A stretch of 64,000 bases of DNA from Tretioscincus oriximinensis (GCA_022410635.1 JAJVDF010000281.1:1396303-1460302); one strand, 5' to 3'. Counted from the stretch's first letter, positions 34,541 to 45,992 are shown. Notes: a model not told the origin generated them from the letters alone. A program made the numbers and translations.

Positions 34541-34677
34541 ACTATCATATAAGGCTGGGTCAACAGAGGTTTTTCTATATCTATTTGTTTGATGTACAAG
34601 ACTTATTTTTCTTTAGTTAAATTCTGCCAGTTTCTCAAAGAATCAAGGGAACTTTTATCAATTTTTAGCACCTCTTC

Positions 34678-34840
34678 TACCTGGCCTTTGGTTGAAGAAA
34701 TTCTATTTTTTTTCCTCCACCTTCAGATACTAATTGTTACGGTTTTAAAATGTAAATTTTGTACTCTTTTTTGTTGTTGCCGCCCCGAGAACTTCGGGNA
34801 TGGGGCGGGGTATAAATGTAAATAAATAAATAAATAAACT
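34678..34840 (+). mobile_element. L2-like LINE 3' tail
   Basis: acctggcctttggttgaaga to gccgccccgagaacttcggg plus a TAAATA tail. Confidence 0.65.
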
Positions 34841-35106
34841 ATGATTAGTTAGTTAATCTGACATCCTTTTTTGCTTACTGCATAATCTTGAACACAATTT
34901 ATGTGAAGAGATTCTGATCCTTTATTAATTTGAATTTTCATTCAACTTGCTTCTAATAAGATCATAGAAAAGAAGTTTGCTAACAAATAATCTTCTAGTT
35001 GTGCTCCTGTGAATGATATTTTAATGAGCCTTAATTATGAAGAGACAAACTTCATAGACCAAATATCAGAGTGTGGTATTAAGCATAAGCAAGATGCTTT
35101 TCCTAC

Positions 35107-35283
35107 CTTAACTTGTGATGGGTGTTTGTCTGCAAATGAAACCAGTTCTGAGCACCACTGAGATATTATGCCAAATGCAGACACTGGCCAGTCAAGACAG
35201 GAGGCACTGGAGAAATGAGATGACTGAAAAGCTGATGGTATTAAACCCAGACAGTTGGCAAGAACGGTAAACTCTTCATTCTC
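35107..35283 (-). CDS. UBR3: UBR3 exon
   Basis: 177 nt, phase 0 at both ends, with acceptor tcttttaatag and donor gtagga. It encodes 59 residues from ENEEFTVLANCLGLIPSAF through SCLDWPVSAFGII to KHPSQVK. The SCLDWPV block is conserved in UBR3, while the flanking parts look faster evolving. Confidence 0.94.
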
Positions 35284-35390
35284 CTATTAAAAGAAAATCA
35301 GGAAGTAAGACCAATGAAATTCTTCCATAAAGCAATGTTGGCTGTTCAAAATATGCATCATATACATATACACACAAACACACAAACATA

Positions 35391-35952
35391 TTTATTTGTA
35401 CTTATATCCCGCCCTATATCTGAAGGTCTCAGGCAGCCAGTCACAGGGCACACAGCTTTTGCTGCTTTTTCCACAACAGACACCCTACATAAGAACATAA
35501 GAACAGCCATACCGGATCAGGCCACAGCCCATCAAGTCCAGCATTCTGTGTCACACAGAGGCCCACCAGATGCACCTGGGCAGTCCGAACAGAGGAAAGC
35601 AAAATATGCACCTGTTCATGTCTCTCTGCAAATGGTATTTCAAGAGTCCTGCCTGTTGCTGCATCCTGGAGGCGACATCCAGACAACTATCCTAATATCC
35701 ATTTATACCCTTAGTGTCCATAAACCTGTCTAGTCCTGTCTTGAAACTATCCAAGCTGTTAGCTACCACTACCTCTTCAGGAAGTAAATTCCACAGGCCG
35801 ATGACGTGAAGTAGGTGGGGCTGTGAGAGTTCTAAAGAACTGTGACTGGCCCAAGATCACCCATCTGGCTTTCATGGAGAAGTGGGGAATTGAACCGGGA
35901 GAGTACCAGTTAAGAGTCCAGCACTCTAACCACTACACCAAATTGGCTCTTG
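35391..35952 (-). mobile_element. SINE family A split by a CR1 copy
   Basis: SINE parts 35391-35486 (ends caacagacaccct) and 35805-35952 (starts gtgaagtaggtggggctgtg) are directly consecutive in an unbroken copy such as the one at 30.5 kb. A CR1 3' end of about 317 bp lies between them. Confidence 0.85.
35489..35804 (-). mobile_element. CR1 3' end inserted in a SINE
   Basis: Starts cataagaacataagaacagc and runs 5'-ward to cacaggccgatgac. 5'-truncated. Its host is the family A SINE at 35391-35952. Confidence 0.9.
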
Positions 35953-36088
35953 TATACACGATACACGTGTGTATTACGTGCATCTCACAATACATGTGAC
36001 CTATTTCCACATCACATGTATTTTAAATAAAATATTTAATAGCACTGGAAAGTAAATATATATTTAGAAATTAGAGAGAAGTATTGGT

Positions 36089-36182
36089 TTGTTTATTTGT
36101 ACTTCTATACTGCCCTATATCCAAAGGTCTCAGGGAAGTTAAGAATAAAAACAAAACTAACTTATCAAAAACTATCGTATGT
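36089..36182 (-). mobile_element. SINE/LINE tail fragment
   Basis: tttgtttatttgtacttcta, tactgccctatatccaaagg, tctcagggaag. Confidence 0.5.
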
Positions 36183-36662
36183 TTTTTTTAAGCTGTAGAA
36201 GACAAACAGTATCAAAACCCCAAACATATCAGGTGAAGAACTTACTAACAAATACGTTAAAAATAATGATCAATACAACCATCAATTAAAATCCAGTTCT
36301 TGAATGTAAGAATATTTGTAGAGCGTAACAAACCCAAAACACAGAAAATAATTAAACAGAAATGCTGAATATTTTAAAGCTTTGTGACTATACACACGGA
36401 GTCATGCCGCCTCAAGTGGAACAATTTTAAGGACCATCCCCACCNCACCATCTCAGACCCTAGACTCTTCAATTTTTAGTCATATGACCTAAACTTTTGC
36501 ACAGAACAGTTTTATATCATAAGGAAATCCTGTACCAAATTTCATCAAACTCTGAGATGGTGAAGTAGGGACCAATACTCCACTTGACATGGAACAGCTC
36601 CATCTCCTAAGTGATAAAGAATAGCGGGTAGCTATTATGATAGATAAAACTTTTCAGAATAC

Positions 36663-36788
36663 CTGACAACTGGGTAGGTCTCCTCCNAATAGATGGTGCT
36701 GAAGAAGGCTGGTTATCCTGAGGAAAGGCAGGCAGAATTGCTGCAAGTAAGTCTCTATGGAGTGTGGGCACCAAGCATTAGAGCTGTC
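36663..36788 (-). CDS. UBR3: UBR3 exon (contains one N)
   Basis: 126 nt, phase 0 at both ends, with acceptor ctctgatttag and donor gtattc. It encodes 42 residues including FCLPFLRITSLLQHHL and ending GGDLPSCQ, typical of UBR3. Position 36687 is an N in the third base of a TTN codon, so the residue is F or L; I expect F from family memory. The intron between this exon and the previous one is only 169 bp. Confidence 0.93.
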
Positions 36789-36957
36789 CTAAATCAGAGT
36801 TTTGAAAAAAGGAGTAAATCCTGCTTGGTGTAATTTTGTTATTCAATGAATTGATTATAATATTTAACAATTCCATCATTAGGTAATTCAAAAAGTCAAT
36901 TATTGAGTGAAATTAAAATATGCAATGATAGATTAAATATGAATGAATGAAGTTTAC

Positions 36958-37065
36958 CATTGCTAGATCTTCAGTTTCTTCTTGATCATAGATCTTCCCC
37001 TTGGAGAGTTCACTGATCACATGGCATAGTAACACTTCCCAAGAATTTTTTGCATTGGGTGTATT
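36958..37065 (-). CDS. UBR3: UBR3 exon
   Basis: 108 nt, phase 0 at both ends, encoding 36 residues from NTPNAKNSWEVLLCHV to TEDLAM. The acceptor follows a long pyrimidine tract (ttatttgacttcattgtcacag). The open frame continues upstream of this acceptor for over 60 bp. The 5' border was therefore chosen because it keeps the phase from the preceding exon (GALKK) and matches UBR3 spacing. Donor is gtaaac. Confidence 0.93.
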
Positions 37066-40000
37066 CTGTGACAATGAAGTCAAATAAGAAAGAAAAAGGT
37101 AACAATCCCCAAAAGCATTTTGTAACAAATGATCTTTTCACAACGGCACACGTAAAATGTTTCAGATTCAACTACAGATCTACAAAAGGAGAATAATATT
37201 TCTCGTCTTGTTTATTTGTAAATAAATACTTATTATCTATGTAAAACAATAAAATGCCAGTGAGCATTACTACAAGTGACCCTGGTGGACAAACAAACTG
37301 TCCATCAACTGAAAACAAGTTGATTGGACAGGGAGGAAACATCCAGCCTCACCCCACACACCACCAACAATAGATAGCCAGATGCTGTCACTATGTGTGA
37401 TCAAAGCTTGCAAATTGGCTCCAGCCCAAACATCCGCATGCTGCCAAGATGCTGGCAGAGAAGTGAAGGTGGTGGGGAAGGGAAGAGAAATGGAAGTCTA
37501 CTGGGGATGGGATTGTAGAGTCTGGAAGGGAGGACAAACGGAGGGTGGACTCCAAAGAAGAGGCAAAAGGAAGGGGGCAGTAGCAGTGGCAGCAGCAGGC
37601 CTTGGGAGGGGGTTAGAGGCCTGATGCAAGACCACCTGTTNTATGCACAGAATGTGACCAGGCATCTTCCCCTAGTTTATAAACAAATAAATAAATTATT
37701 CTTTTATTTGCATAATCAGAACTGAAAGAGAATTCAGATCAGTTCTAGTCCTTACTCAGGATTTATGAATTTACTAAATAATTAAGGATTGACAATGGCG
37801 CAGCATGGGGATGCTCAGACGGACAACTGTCCTAAGCTGGGGAATCTGTCACTCTTCATGTGGGCAGGCTGGCTGCTCACTGTGTTCCATGGGAACTCCT
37901 GCATCCTCCTNACCATGCCTGCCTGGTTTGAGAATGAGAAGCAGCAGGTGCAAGACAAGACAGTGGCTGTAGCACCTGAAAATTCTAACCAGCAGCATCC
38001 TGCCAGCATTTGCTGTTGCCCAGCAAACAGATTACTATGATTATCATGGGGCTCTTTAGGACTTGGCGCTTTCCAAATAGAGGGCATGACAATGTTTTAG
38101 CAGGATTGACCTATGGCAGTAGGAGAAACAGCTGAGCACTCCACACTGGAGATGAGGCAGATGAACAGTCGTGCTGCTTCTGCTTCTTGCAGGTGGGCAA
38201 TGAGGTGGTGCAATGAAAATGGGAATTGGGATGGAGTGGCGAAAGTCCTTACCCCAGTGCTGGCAACCCATACTAAGTGATGCGTGATGATATCTAGCTT
38301 CCATTTGAAGATTTCCAATCAAGGAAACATGAGCTCTTGCTGTCAGGAAGTCCTTTCTCATATCTTACCTGAATCTACTCTAATAAAATTCTGTCTCATT
38401 GAATTGACTCCTGACCTCTGGGACAAATGAGAGTAACTCCCAAACCTCTACAGTATAATAGTCCTTCAGAAACCTTTACTCGGGCCTTCTCTTTCAGTTT
38501 TCCCTTCTGCAGACTAAACATACCCATGGCTGCATCTCCTTTTTAGGACCATTTCCTTTTGTACCACCATAAAGGACTTGCACTTTAATTTCTGCCAGCC
38601 TAAGTGTGCAATTATAATGACACTTTTTACGATTAAAATCAACGTTCTATGTAAACTGCTACCTATCGTTGATTTATTTTTTAAGTAAGCAAGAGTGAGG
38701 CTGAAGCATTACAATAGGAACAATGCTCACTGTGATTGAACACAAAAAAGCTTTTTCAAGCTTATGAGTATTGAAAGGATTTTTTTTTTAAAAAAATACA
38801 TATTTGCCCACTGTCAGCAACTGCTTGTAAAAANGGATTCCCTCCCCAGGCCCCAGCAGCATTCTTCTTAGATTATTATGGTCTTCATTAAAGTAAGTCT
38901 TGATACACTGAATGTGAAAAAATTAAGGCATGTTTATAACTTTCTCAATTCAAGTGTATTGTAACTCACAGTAAAGGCTCAAGATGTATTTCAAAGCAAA
39001 GCAAGTGAGGTGATTTAATTATTATATAGCCTGCATTGGTTAAACTGAGAAGCCACATGCATTTTTCATTTTAATAAACAGAAAACATTTTGTAGGTGCT
39101 ACTGCATTATTTAAAGAATGTAATCGACTGTTAAAACTCCTAATTAAAGTGGAAGTGATTAAAGTTGGAGTTGCATCTAGCATCATTACATTCTGTCATC
39201 TCAAGACCATGGCTCAAGGCTGTATTCAGACATGCCTTTTCCAGCGGCNTGGTCGGGCCATAATGGCTAATTTGCCACATGTCTAACAAATCTTGTAGTG
39301 CAAAAGACATTCCCAACCAGCAGCAGTCAAGTTTGGAATCAAACATAAAGAACAATTTATTTGATTAACAGATGAGCGTTTGGTTTGATGACAAACTGAA
39401 CACATGTTTTTTGTTCACACAAATGCCTAATATAAACATTTCTGCAATGCCATTAAAGATGAAAACATGTTTCCAGAGTCAACCCCAATCCTTCTGGATA
39501 GGAAAGCCTTCTCTCATGGACAACTTCAAAGAGATTTTTGCAGCCTTCATGTACAGGGAATCAACTGCCCAAGTACAATGTGTGAGAAAGAATAGTGGAA
39601 TATGTAAGTTCTGGCCTCATTCAGCAGGGCTCCCCTTGTATTCTTATGACAGGACTTAACTTCAGTTGCCAGAGTAAATAGGGAAGGGAGAACCTGTATG
39701 AAGGACAGGATATAACAAGTCTTTCATCTGAGTTTCTCTTGCCTTGCCGCAGTTCACTACAGAGAGGAAGTAAGACAAGGGAAACTCAATTTAAAGAAAT
39801 GTTTCATCTCAGCCCAAACAAACAGAACTCTCCACTGACAGGAGCTTTCATAATTTCTCAAAGACACTATACTTTCTGTGTCATTTCCCAACTCTTTAGA
39901 AATAGTGTTACAGGAAAAGCTGAAAAGTGTAAAGGTAAAACAAGCTGCAGTTCTACTATCCCCCCCCCGCCCCCCCGCAAAGAATAATGCAGAACAGGGA

Positions 40001-40231
40001 TAGTGTTGAGCACCTGCTTGGATAAAGATTTGCTCTGATTCTCAACTGATTTTTTTAAAAAAGTGAATACCTGGAGTTAGAACTTTCCAGGTTGAATAAC
40101 AATATATCTATATGGGTCTACTGCAATGCCACACATCTATATTCAAAAGAAGTCACCTGGATTCCAATGTGAACATTGGGGACAGAACTGTATCTTGAGC
40201 AGAATACTAATGGTTATTTCTGAACACAAAC
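37066..40231. other. UBR3 intron: mostly unrecognised
   Basis: Apart from the old CR1 at 38275-38560 and a scrap of CR1 at 39608-39655, nothing is recognised. A GC-richer open stretch at 37789-38040 has no known match. Confidence 0.5.
38275..38560 (-). mobile_element. Old CR1-like 3' remnant
   Basis: Collinear with the 20-kb CR1 in reverse: the ccatttgaagatttccaatc, ctgtcaggaagtcctttctc and cttctgcagactaaacatac segments. Strongly diverged. Confidence 0.5.
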
Positions 40232-40356
40232 CTTTTTCAGAGCTCCTCCGTTCACCCATGTCAGCCTCTCTTCAGCATTGCATTTAACAGAAAGTGCAGC
40301 GAGGGCTTGTATATATAACAATGTGAACAGCACCTTTATGATACAGGTAAAGTGTT
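40232..40356 (-). CDS. UBR3: UBR3 exon
   Basis: 125 nt, frame 2 + 123, with acceptor ctatttcag and donor gtttgt, which is a weaker donor than in the other exons. It encodes 41 residues from HFTCIIKVLFTLLYIQALAA to NGGALKK. The exon ends in phase 0, matching the next exon. Confidence 0.94.
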
Positions 40357-40829
40357 CTGAAATAGAATAATCATGGGAAAAATTTATTCAAGCACTCTAA
40401 ATCAGGCCCCAAATTTAAAAAAATACTACCTGCAAACTTTCCTATAGGCAACCTACAAAGAGTCAACTATGTGGAGTAAAATATATCAACATATTTATAG
40501 AAATCATCATTTCTCAGATGTCCGCACAATCTAAACTACTTGAATTAATTACTAAACGCACAAGAGTATGTTAACGGGGAGAAAAACTAATTTCAAGAGG
40601 CTAATGTTTGAACTATAGAGAAGCTTAAGTCTATCTGTTAAAGCCTAAATTCCAAGAGTGTCTGGTAATTTTTCCTTTAGATATAGCTATGTACATGTGC
40701 AGGAGAGCATAGCATGCTACAGAGATCAAGATGCCAGACCTATTCAAGGCAGGTTTTGTATTGTTTCAGGAACATTACTGTAATAGCTGGGTTTTCCCAA
40801 AATAGAAAAAAGTGCTACAATCAATCTTT

Positions 40830-40925
40830 ATCATGGAATCATGGAATCCAACCATGAAGTTGGAAGGAGCCTCCAGGGACATCGGGTCAAACCCCTTGCT
40901 CAATGCAGGATTTGCATTTATAGCG
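40830..40925 (-). mobile_element. CR1 3' end fragment
   Basis: catggaatcatggaatcc and gaaggagcctccagggacat: the same 3' end as the 19.8-kb CR1, truncated after about 90 bp. Confidence 0.75.
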
Positions 40926-41584
40926 TGGTCATGGTGGGGCTGAAAATGATCTATGCTACAATAATTTCACAGCTACGTTTAATGGCACAAGGTGTGGCCT
41001 TATTCAAAACCAGGTTCTACTGTATAGGATCTACTAAGTAACCTCCAATGGTTGCTGGATTCCATCTGGCATCCACTTCAACTAGCATACCACTTATTAT
41101 GGACAGTGACAACTGTAGCCCAATAACTTCTGGAAAGCATAATTATTTAACAGCATATTGAATTTTAAACACAGTGATTATTTAAAACCCTTTGTTTTTA
41201 TACATTTCAGTCAGTTTTGCAGGGACTCCAGTAGTCTGCATCTTTTGCTAATAAATGTAATTTTTATTGATTCATCAAACTTCATTGGTTTTTGAAAGCC
41301 CACTTTCGGAAAAAGTGACATAGAACAGCTCAGCATTTCCTGCTTGGCTGTAATTAAATACCAAGTTAAATGTCATGTACTGGAAACTACAATGTCTGTT
41401 AATGTTCATCTAGTAAGCAAAATAAGAATAGCTATTTCAATTAATTTAGAAATGCTCATTTTGTCAAGATATCACTAATCCTTATGTGCTTAAGGAGAAA
41501 TGAAGTCAATAACATTATAGGACAACTTGGGAAATCTATATTTTAGCAATTTTGCCCTAGACAACATTGCATTTAATAGATTAT

Positions 41585-41975
41585 TAACAATGATTCAGAA
41601 AGGATCTCAAAGGGTCTCAGGACACTCACACATAAAACCGTTTCAAATGAGCTAAAAACAGAAAAAATAGTCTAAACAAGGGCTAATGTCTATAAAGGAA
41701 ATGGATGTTGTTCTCCTAGCCAAAGGCCAGGTTAGAGATGTGTTTTTTCACTAGTTATCTAAATACCTATAAATAATGTGTTGGACATGTCAAAACTTGA
41801 GAGTAGTGATTGAAAATACCTCCCAGTGTATCCCTACCCACTTAACTGCTGAAGGGGATGGCAGGGTATGGGGGAGATCTATATGAAATTCTTGGTGCCA
41901 AAATAATTAAGAGTCCTATAAGTTAATGCCAACATCTTAAAGTGAGCACGGTAGTATATGGGCAGCTAATGCAGT
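41585..41975 (-). mobile_element. LINE-derived remnant (L2-like)
   Basis: Contains gtatatgggcagctaatgca and ctcctagccaaaggccaggt, phrases of the L2-like bodies elsewhere in the window. Worn. Confidence 0.45.
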
Positions 41976-42189
41976 TATTTAAGTCCTCAAAATGCATGAA
42001 TTTAATCTCGTCCTTCACTTTTTCTGGAGTCTTTATTGCTCTTTTATAAAATTCTTAAAATTTGTGTTTCTCTAGCTCAGAGCAGATCTATGAGGAGCAT
42101 CTCTTGTCCAATCTCTGCTTCTACATATGCCTTTGAACCAGGCTGTCACACACCTATTAACAGAATATATCTATGCCACGTCATCCATT

Positions 42190-42402
42190 CGACATGAACC
42201 AGTCCAATTCCACACTCCTCCATGAAGCCAAATGGATGATCTTGGGCCAAACACAGTTCTTTAGAATTTTCTCAGCCCTGCCTATTCCGCATGGCATCTG
42301 CTTTGGAGAAAGCAACAAAAGTTATATGTGCCACACTTCGGTTGCCACCCTGAGACCTCCAGGTATAGGGCTGAGTATAAGTAGATAAATAAAATAAAAA
42401 TG
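42190..42402 (+). mobile_element. SINE family A, worn copy
   Basis: ccagtccaattccacactcc, tggatgatcttgggccaaac, tttggagaaagcaac, ccaccctgagacctccaggt, and an AAATA tail. Confidence 0.7.
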
Positions 42403-42547
42403 GCTTTCTCCTTTCACTGCTGTGCTTCTTTCTCTTTCCCTATCCTCCAGATCTGTTTGTTGGAGACATCAAAATGATGGTTAGCGGCTCACAGGTGGCA
42501 CCCAGTTAATATTACTCTCCTTTCCTCAAACATGAAGAATTCAGATA

Positions 42548-43052
42548 TTCAAAATCTGAGAGCCAGTCTAGTCTTGTGGGTTACAGTGTCAGACTCTTAT
42601 ACGGTAGACTCCCAGTTTGAATCTGCACTCCTCCACATAATCAGCTTGGGTTACAACCTGTTCTTTGGAGCTCTCCCAGACAGTCCAGCCCATGCATTAA
42701 GATCTGCAGGGGAGGCCCTCCTGGTTTGTACCACCTCTTTCAACAGCCAATGGTGTAGGAACCCGGGGGTAGGGTCTTCTCGGTGGTTGCCACCAGCCTT
42801 TAGAATAATCTCCCCCTTGAGGTGCATCTGTCATCATCATTGTACTCTTTTAGAAAGTCCTTAAAGACGCATCCCNTCAACCTGACCTTTGGTTGAAGAA
42901 ATGCTGTTTATTTCTTTTTTCCCTCCACTTTCAAATACTGATTATACTTTTTTTAAAAAAAATTAAATTTTGTACTATTTTTTTGTTGTTGCCACCCCGA
43001 GACCTTTGGGTATGGGGTGGGGTATAAATGTAAATAAATAAATAATAAATGT
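42548..43052 (+). mobile_element. SINE family A head joined to an L2-like LINE 3' end
   Basis: 42548-42670 is the SINE head (gagccagtctagtcttgtgg to ctctcccagacag). From about 42673 the sequence is L2-like (gcattaagatctgcagggga to gccaccccgagacctttggg plus AAATA). The junction could be two adjacent insertions or a template switch. Confidence 0.65.
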
Positions 43053-43720
43053 CATAATGTGTCTGTCGTGAAGAACAAAAAGTTACATAAGACGCTTTGA
43101 TTCCTCTTCAGGTTGAGAAAGGTCTTCAAATTCTCTAATCCTTTTATCTTATACTTTTCCAGGGCTTTCTGTTAGTCAACTTCTCTATATCCTTTCTTGA
43201 ATGCTAACACTGCTGTCAACCTGCTCAACTGATAACTGTAACTCTTAAAAGATCTAGATAACAAGAGATTAATAAGGAATTGGGAAATTCCTAGTCAAAA
43301 CATAAGGCAAAGGACCCTCAATGCATAAGTAAAATCTTTTTTATTTTGCTTTGTTTTCTTAGGAGAATATTTTGAANTTTCTTCTTGACCTCCTTTCTTC
43401 AGGGAGGTCATTTTGACCAGTATTCCAATGCAATGTTTCTGCCATTTACATTTTGTTCTGAGCTCTGAACAAAACACAGAAACTATTTATGCACAGGCTT
43501 ACAGTTCCAAAGTAATACATAACAGGTAAAAAAAAATACAATATCATATACATCAATATACAGTAGAAGTTTTAACTTTAGAAAGTTCCAATGTAACTAC
43601 ATTGGAAGGAATTATTTATAACAGAAATTATAAGGCAGTATTTTCATTTTATATATCAAGTGATATACAGTAAACTTTTCCTAGCATTTACTAAAAACAG
43701 TGACAGACTGGACTAAAATA

Positions 43721-43797
43721 TACTGCTCAAAACAATTAAGGGAATACTTTAACATACACTGTTATGTTAAAGTGTTCCCTTAATTGTTTGAGCAGTA
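43721..43797. mobile_element. 77-bp hairpin MITE (Tc1/mariner-like)
   Basis: Two arms of about 35 bp beginning TACTGCTCAAAA, differing by one gap and one base. They are separated by only a few bases and bordered by TA on both sides. Confidence 0.8.
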
Positions 43798-43871
43798 TAC
43801 TTCAGTCTGTGTGGAACTCCAGTTCCACATCAAAGTTTAATTGAAAGCTGTGACCAATGCAAATGCAGGAC

Positions 43872-44229
43872 CAGTGGTGGCTGGCCACTGTGTTTGTGGG
43901 GTTCGGTGAACACTCAGAAATTAAAATCAATTATAAAATCTCCTTTCATAGAGGAGCTGTCAACAAATCAAAAAGCTCCAGGCAGCTTTTTTAATTGGCA
44001 AAAGGGTTTGCCAATTCCTGAACCAATGGGAGGGCTGGCTAATAGGGGTTACAATCTCTCTCTCAGTTTCGGTAGAGGTGTCATTTTGTATCAACATTCA
44101 ACTTGCAGACTGAGAGAGAGACCNGTAAGTGCCTGAATGTGCCTCCTTCCAGCCGCTTTCCTAACTTTGTCGAAGCTGGAGGAACCTACACACACACACC
44201 CCAGCTCCAAACTGCACCAGCCGCTGCTG
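43872..44229. mobile_element. Non-autonomous hAT-type DNA transposon, copy 2 (358 bp)
   Basis: Starts CAGTGGTGGCTGG and ends CCAGCCGCTGCTG. The 8-bp flanks tgcaggac and tacaggac match at 7 of 8. The same family as 24836-25208, with small indels. Confidence 0.87.
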
Positions 44230-44237
44230 TACAGGAC

Positions 44238-45412
44238 CCAAGCTGTTGAGTAAACTTATCTATTGTAAACACATTATGCCTTGATGGAACTGTATAAGCT
44301 ACCATTCACTAGCATACCACATATAATGTTTGGCTGTGACAATATAAATAAACTGGAAGCAGAGTAGCAGCTGTTTCTAAAGCAGATCTATCCACTTGTA
44401 GGTAAGGCTTTCCCAGCTACATCTACATTTGCAAATCTTTCTGCTACATATCCCAGGTGTGGGGGGCATAATAGAAGAGACTGTATCAACTTCTGTTGAG
44501 CTTTCACTCAAGATACACTTTAACTCAACCATTTGCTGTTTTACTGTAACTGTTTTATTTATAGCAGATGTATCCTGCCCCATTTGTGAACAAACTTGAA
44601 GTAAAAAAAGAACAGAATCAAGAACTACCAACCCATCCTGGTACTAAAAAACCCNTATTTTACTATTCAAAGTAATTAGTGGGATCACTTTTATAGCCAT
44701 GAATTACTAGCAATTTACATCAAGAAAATCCCATTTTCCAGCACTCATGAGATAAATGCTTCCTTCTATGTTATACTTTTCAATGATTCTTTTCTAATGA
44801 TATCATCAGATCAACTTAAACAATAAAGCCATTCAAAATAAAACATGGTTTTCTAATATCTATAGTAACACATTTTCAATAATAAACTGTATCAACGATG
44901 ATGAAAAAGTGTCAAATTAACAGCTTTATATTAGAATACTAAAAGCCTTTAAATCTGATAAAATAAGAAGCAATAAATCATTTCTATTCCTATAGTGTCT
45001 GACAATTCCAATAATGTGCTAAAATTCATAAATGCATAAACTATTCTAGAGCCTGAATTATAGCAATTATCCTTCTTGTGTGTGACACAATTGCTAGGAC
45101 TGGACCAATTACATTAAAATGAACTACTCTGCAAATGTACCCTAAGGCATTTGAAGTTCAATATGAAATGTTACACCTTCCAATTATAGCAAACAAATGA
45201 AGGTCAAATGGGCTTACTCCCTTACTATCCAACCAAGACCAGGAAATTACTTATATTTGAATAACATACTTGATCATATGAAAAGACAGGAATTACAAAG
45301 CAAAGTTGTGCTTTGATCAGAGACTGTTGACAAAGTTTATTACCCCTAAAAGACCAAAGGCGATAAAATATCTCGTTATTTTTAAAAATCATTACTCTGC
45401 TTTGTAACATAC
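44238..45412. other. UBR3 intron: no recognised feature
   Basis: Contains an 84-codon minus-strand ORF (44377-44631) that the flanking exon phases exclude from UBR3. Confidence 0.6.
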
Positions 45413-45513
45413 CTTTCCGCAACGGCTGTGGCATAGTCAAAATCTGAATGAGCAAAAGGGATGAGACATCTCTATAAAGCACAGGAACCTCTGGTTGCTC
45501 TTCACCACATACC
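45413..45513 (-). CDS. UBR3: UBR3 exon
   Basis: 101 nt, frame 1 + 99 + 1, with acceptor ctaatttttcag and donor gtatgt. It encodes 33 residues: a variable start (VCGEEQPEVPVLYRD) followed by the conserved block SSLLLIQILTMPQPLRK. The split codon (G plus AA) gives E at the junction with the next exon, reading LRKEHFTC. Confidence 0.95.
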
Positions 45514-45698
45514 CTGAAAAATTAGGCAAATGCTTAGATTGGGAACTGTAACCTATCTTAAATTTCGTTAGTATCTAAGGAACGTTTTATAAGAAGCCTA
45601 TCATTTACATAAAAACTGATGTTTGCTGAAGTAAAGACCTGTGTATATAAAAAAAAACCTTTACAATTCACAGCAGACAAAGAATTTGTACCAAATCT

Positions 45699-45900
45699 AG
45701 GCTGACCAGATGACCCCTTTGGAGGGGGGGGCTTGAAAAATCATTTTTGAGGTGCCTCCCAGTTTTTTCTGAGGAAAATATTTTCAAAAAAAGATTTTTT
45801 TCCGAATTTTTTTTCTTTTTTAATTTTTTTTCCTCAGAAAAAAAGGGAGGCATCCCAAAAATGGGTTTTCAACCCCCCCAAGGGGTCATCTGGTCAGCCT
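45699..45900. mobile_element. Foldback MITE, 202 bp
   Basis: A perfect 19-bp terminal inverted repeat AGGCTGACCAGATGACCCC, with inner arms GGAGGGGGGGGCTTG and CAACCCCCCCAAGG that also face each other. The centre is A/T-rich (ttttttccgaattttttttc). No ORF. Confidence 0.85.
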
Positions 45901-45902
45901 AA

Positions 45903-45992
45903 AATAGACATAAATTAATTTTATATAGGACTATATAGACATAAATTAATTTTATATAGGACTATATAGACATAAATTAATTTTATATAGGG
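45903..45992. repeat. 31-bp tandem repeat, about 2.9 copies
   Basis: Repeat starts (agacataaattaatttta) at 45906, 45937 and 45968: exactly 31 bp apart and near-identical. It begins at the right edge of the 202-bp MITE. Confidence 0.95.

Noticed and set aside
35314..35733. 139-codon ORF, also similar ORFs at 61.0 and 46.8 kb
   Set aside because: Antisense reading of CR1 3'UTR; the repeated peptide DAPGQSEQRKAKYA occurs at every copy.
37066..37133. Longer version of the UBR3 exon at 36958, starting near 37133
   Set aside because: It would need an extra 3n+1 exon upstream and a poor acceptor. The acceptor at 37066-37067 has a strong pyrimidine tract and keeps phase 0.
39721..39960. Strong acceptor-like tracts on the minus strand (cttcctctctgtag, cctttacacttttcag)
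   Set aside because: Following frames hit stops in the required phase, and the adjacent UBR3 exons are already contiguous.
44377..44631. 84-codon minus-strand ORF with a good acceptor-like tract, at first a possible UBR3 exon
   Set aside because: The exons at 45413-45513 and 40232-40356 join directly (split codon GAA) in the correct UBR3 order, leaving no room for it.
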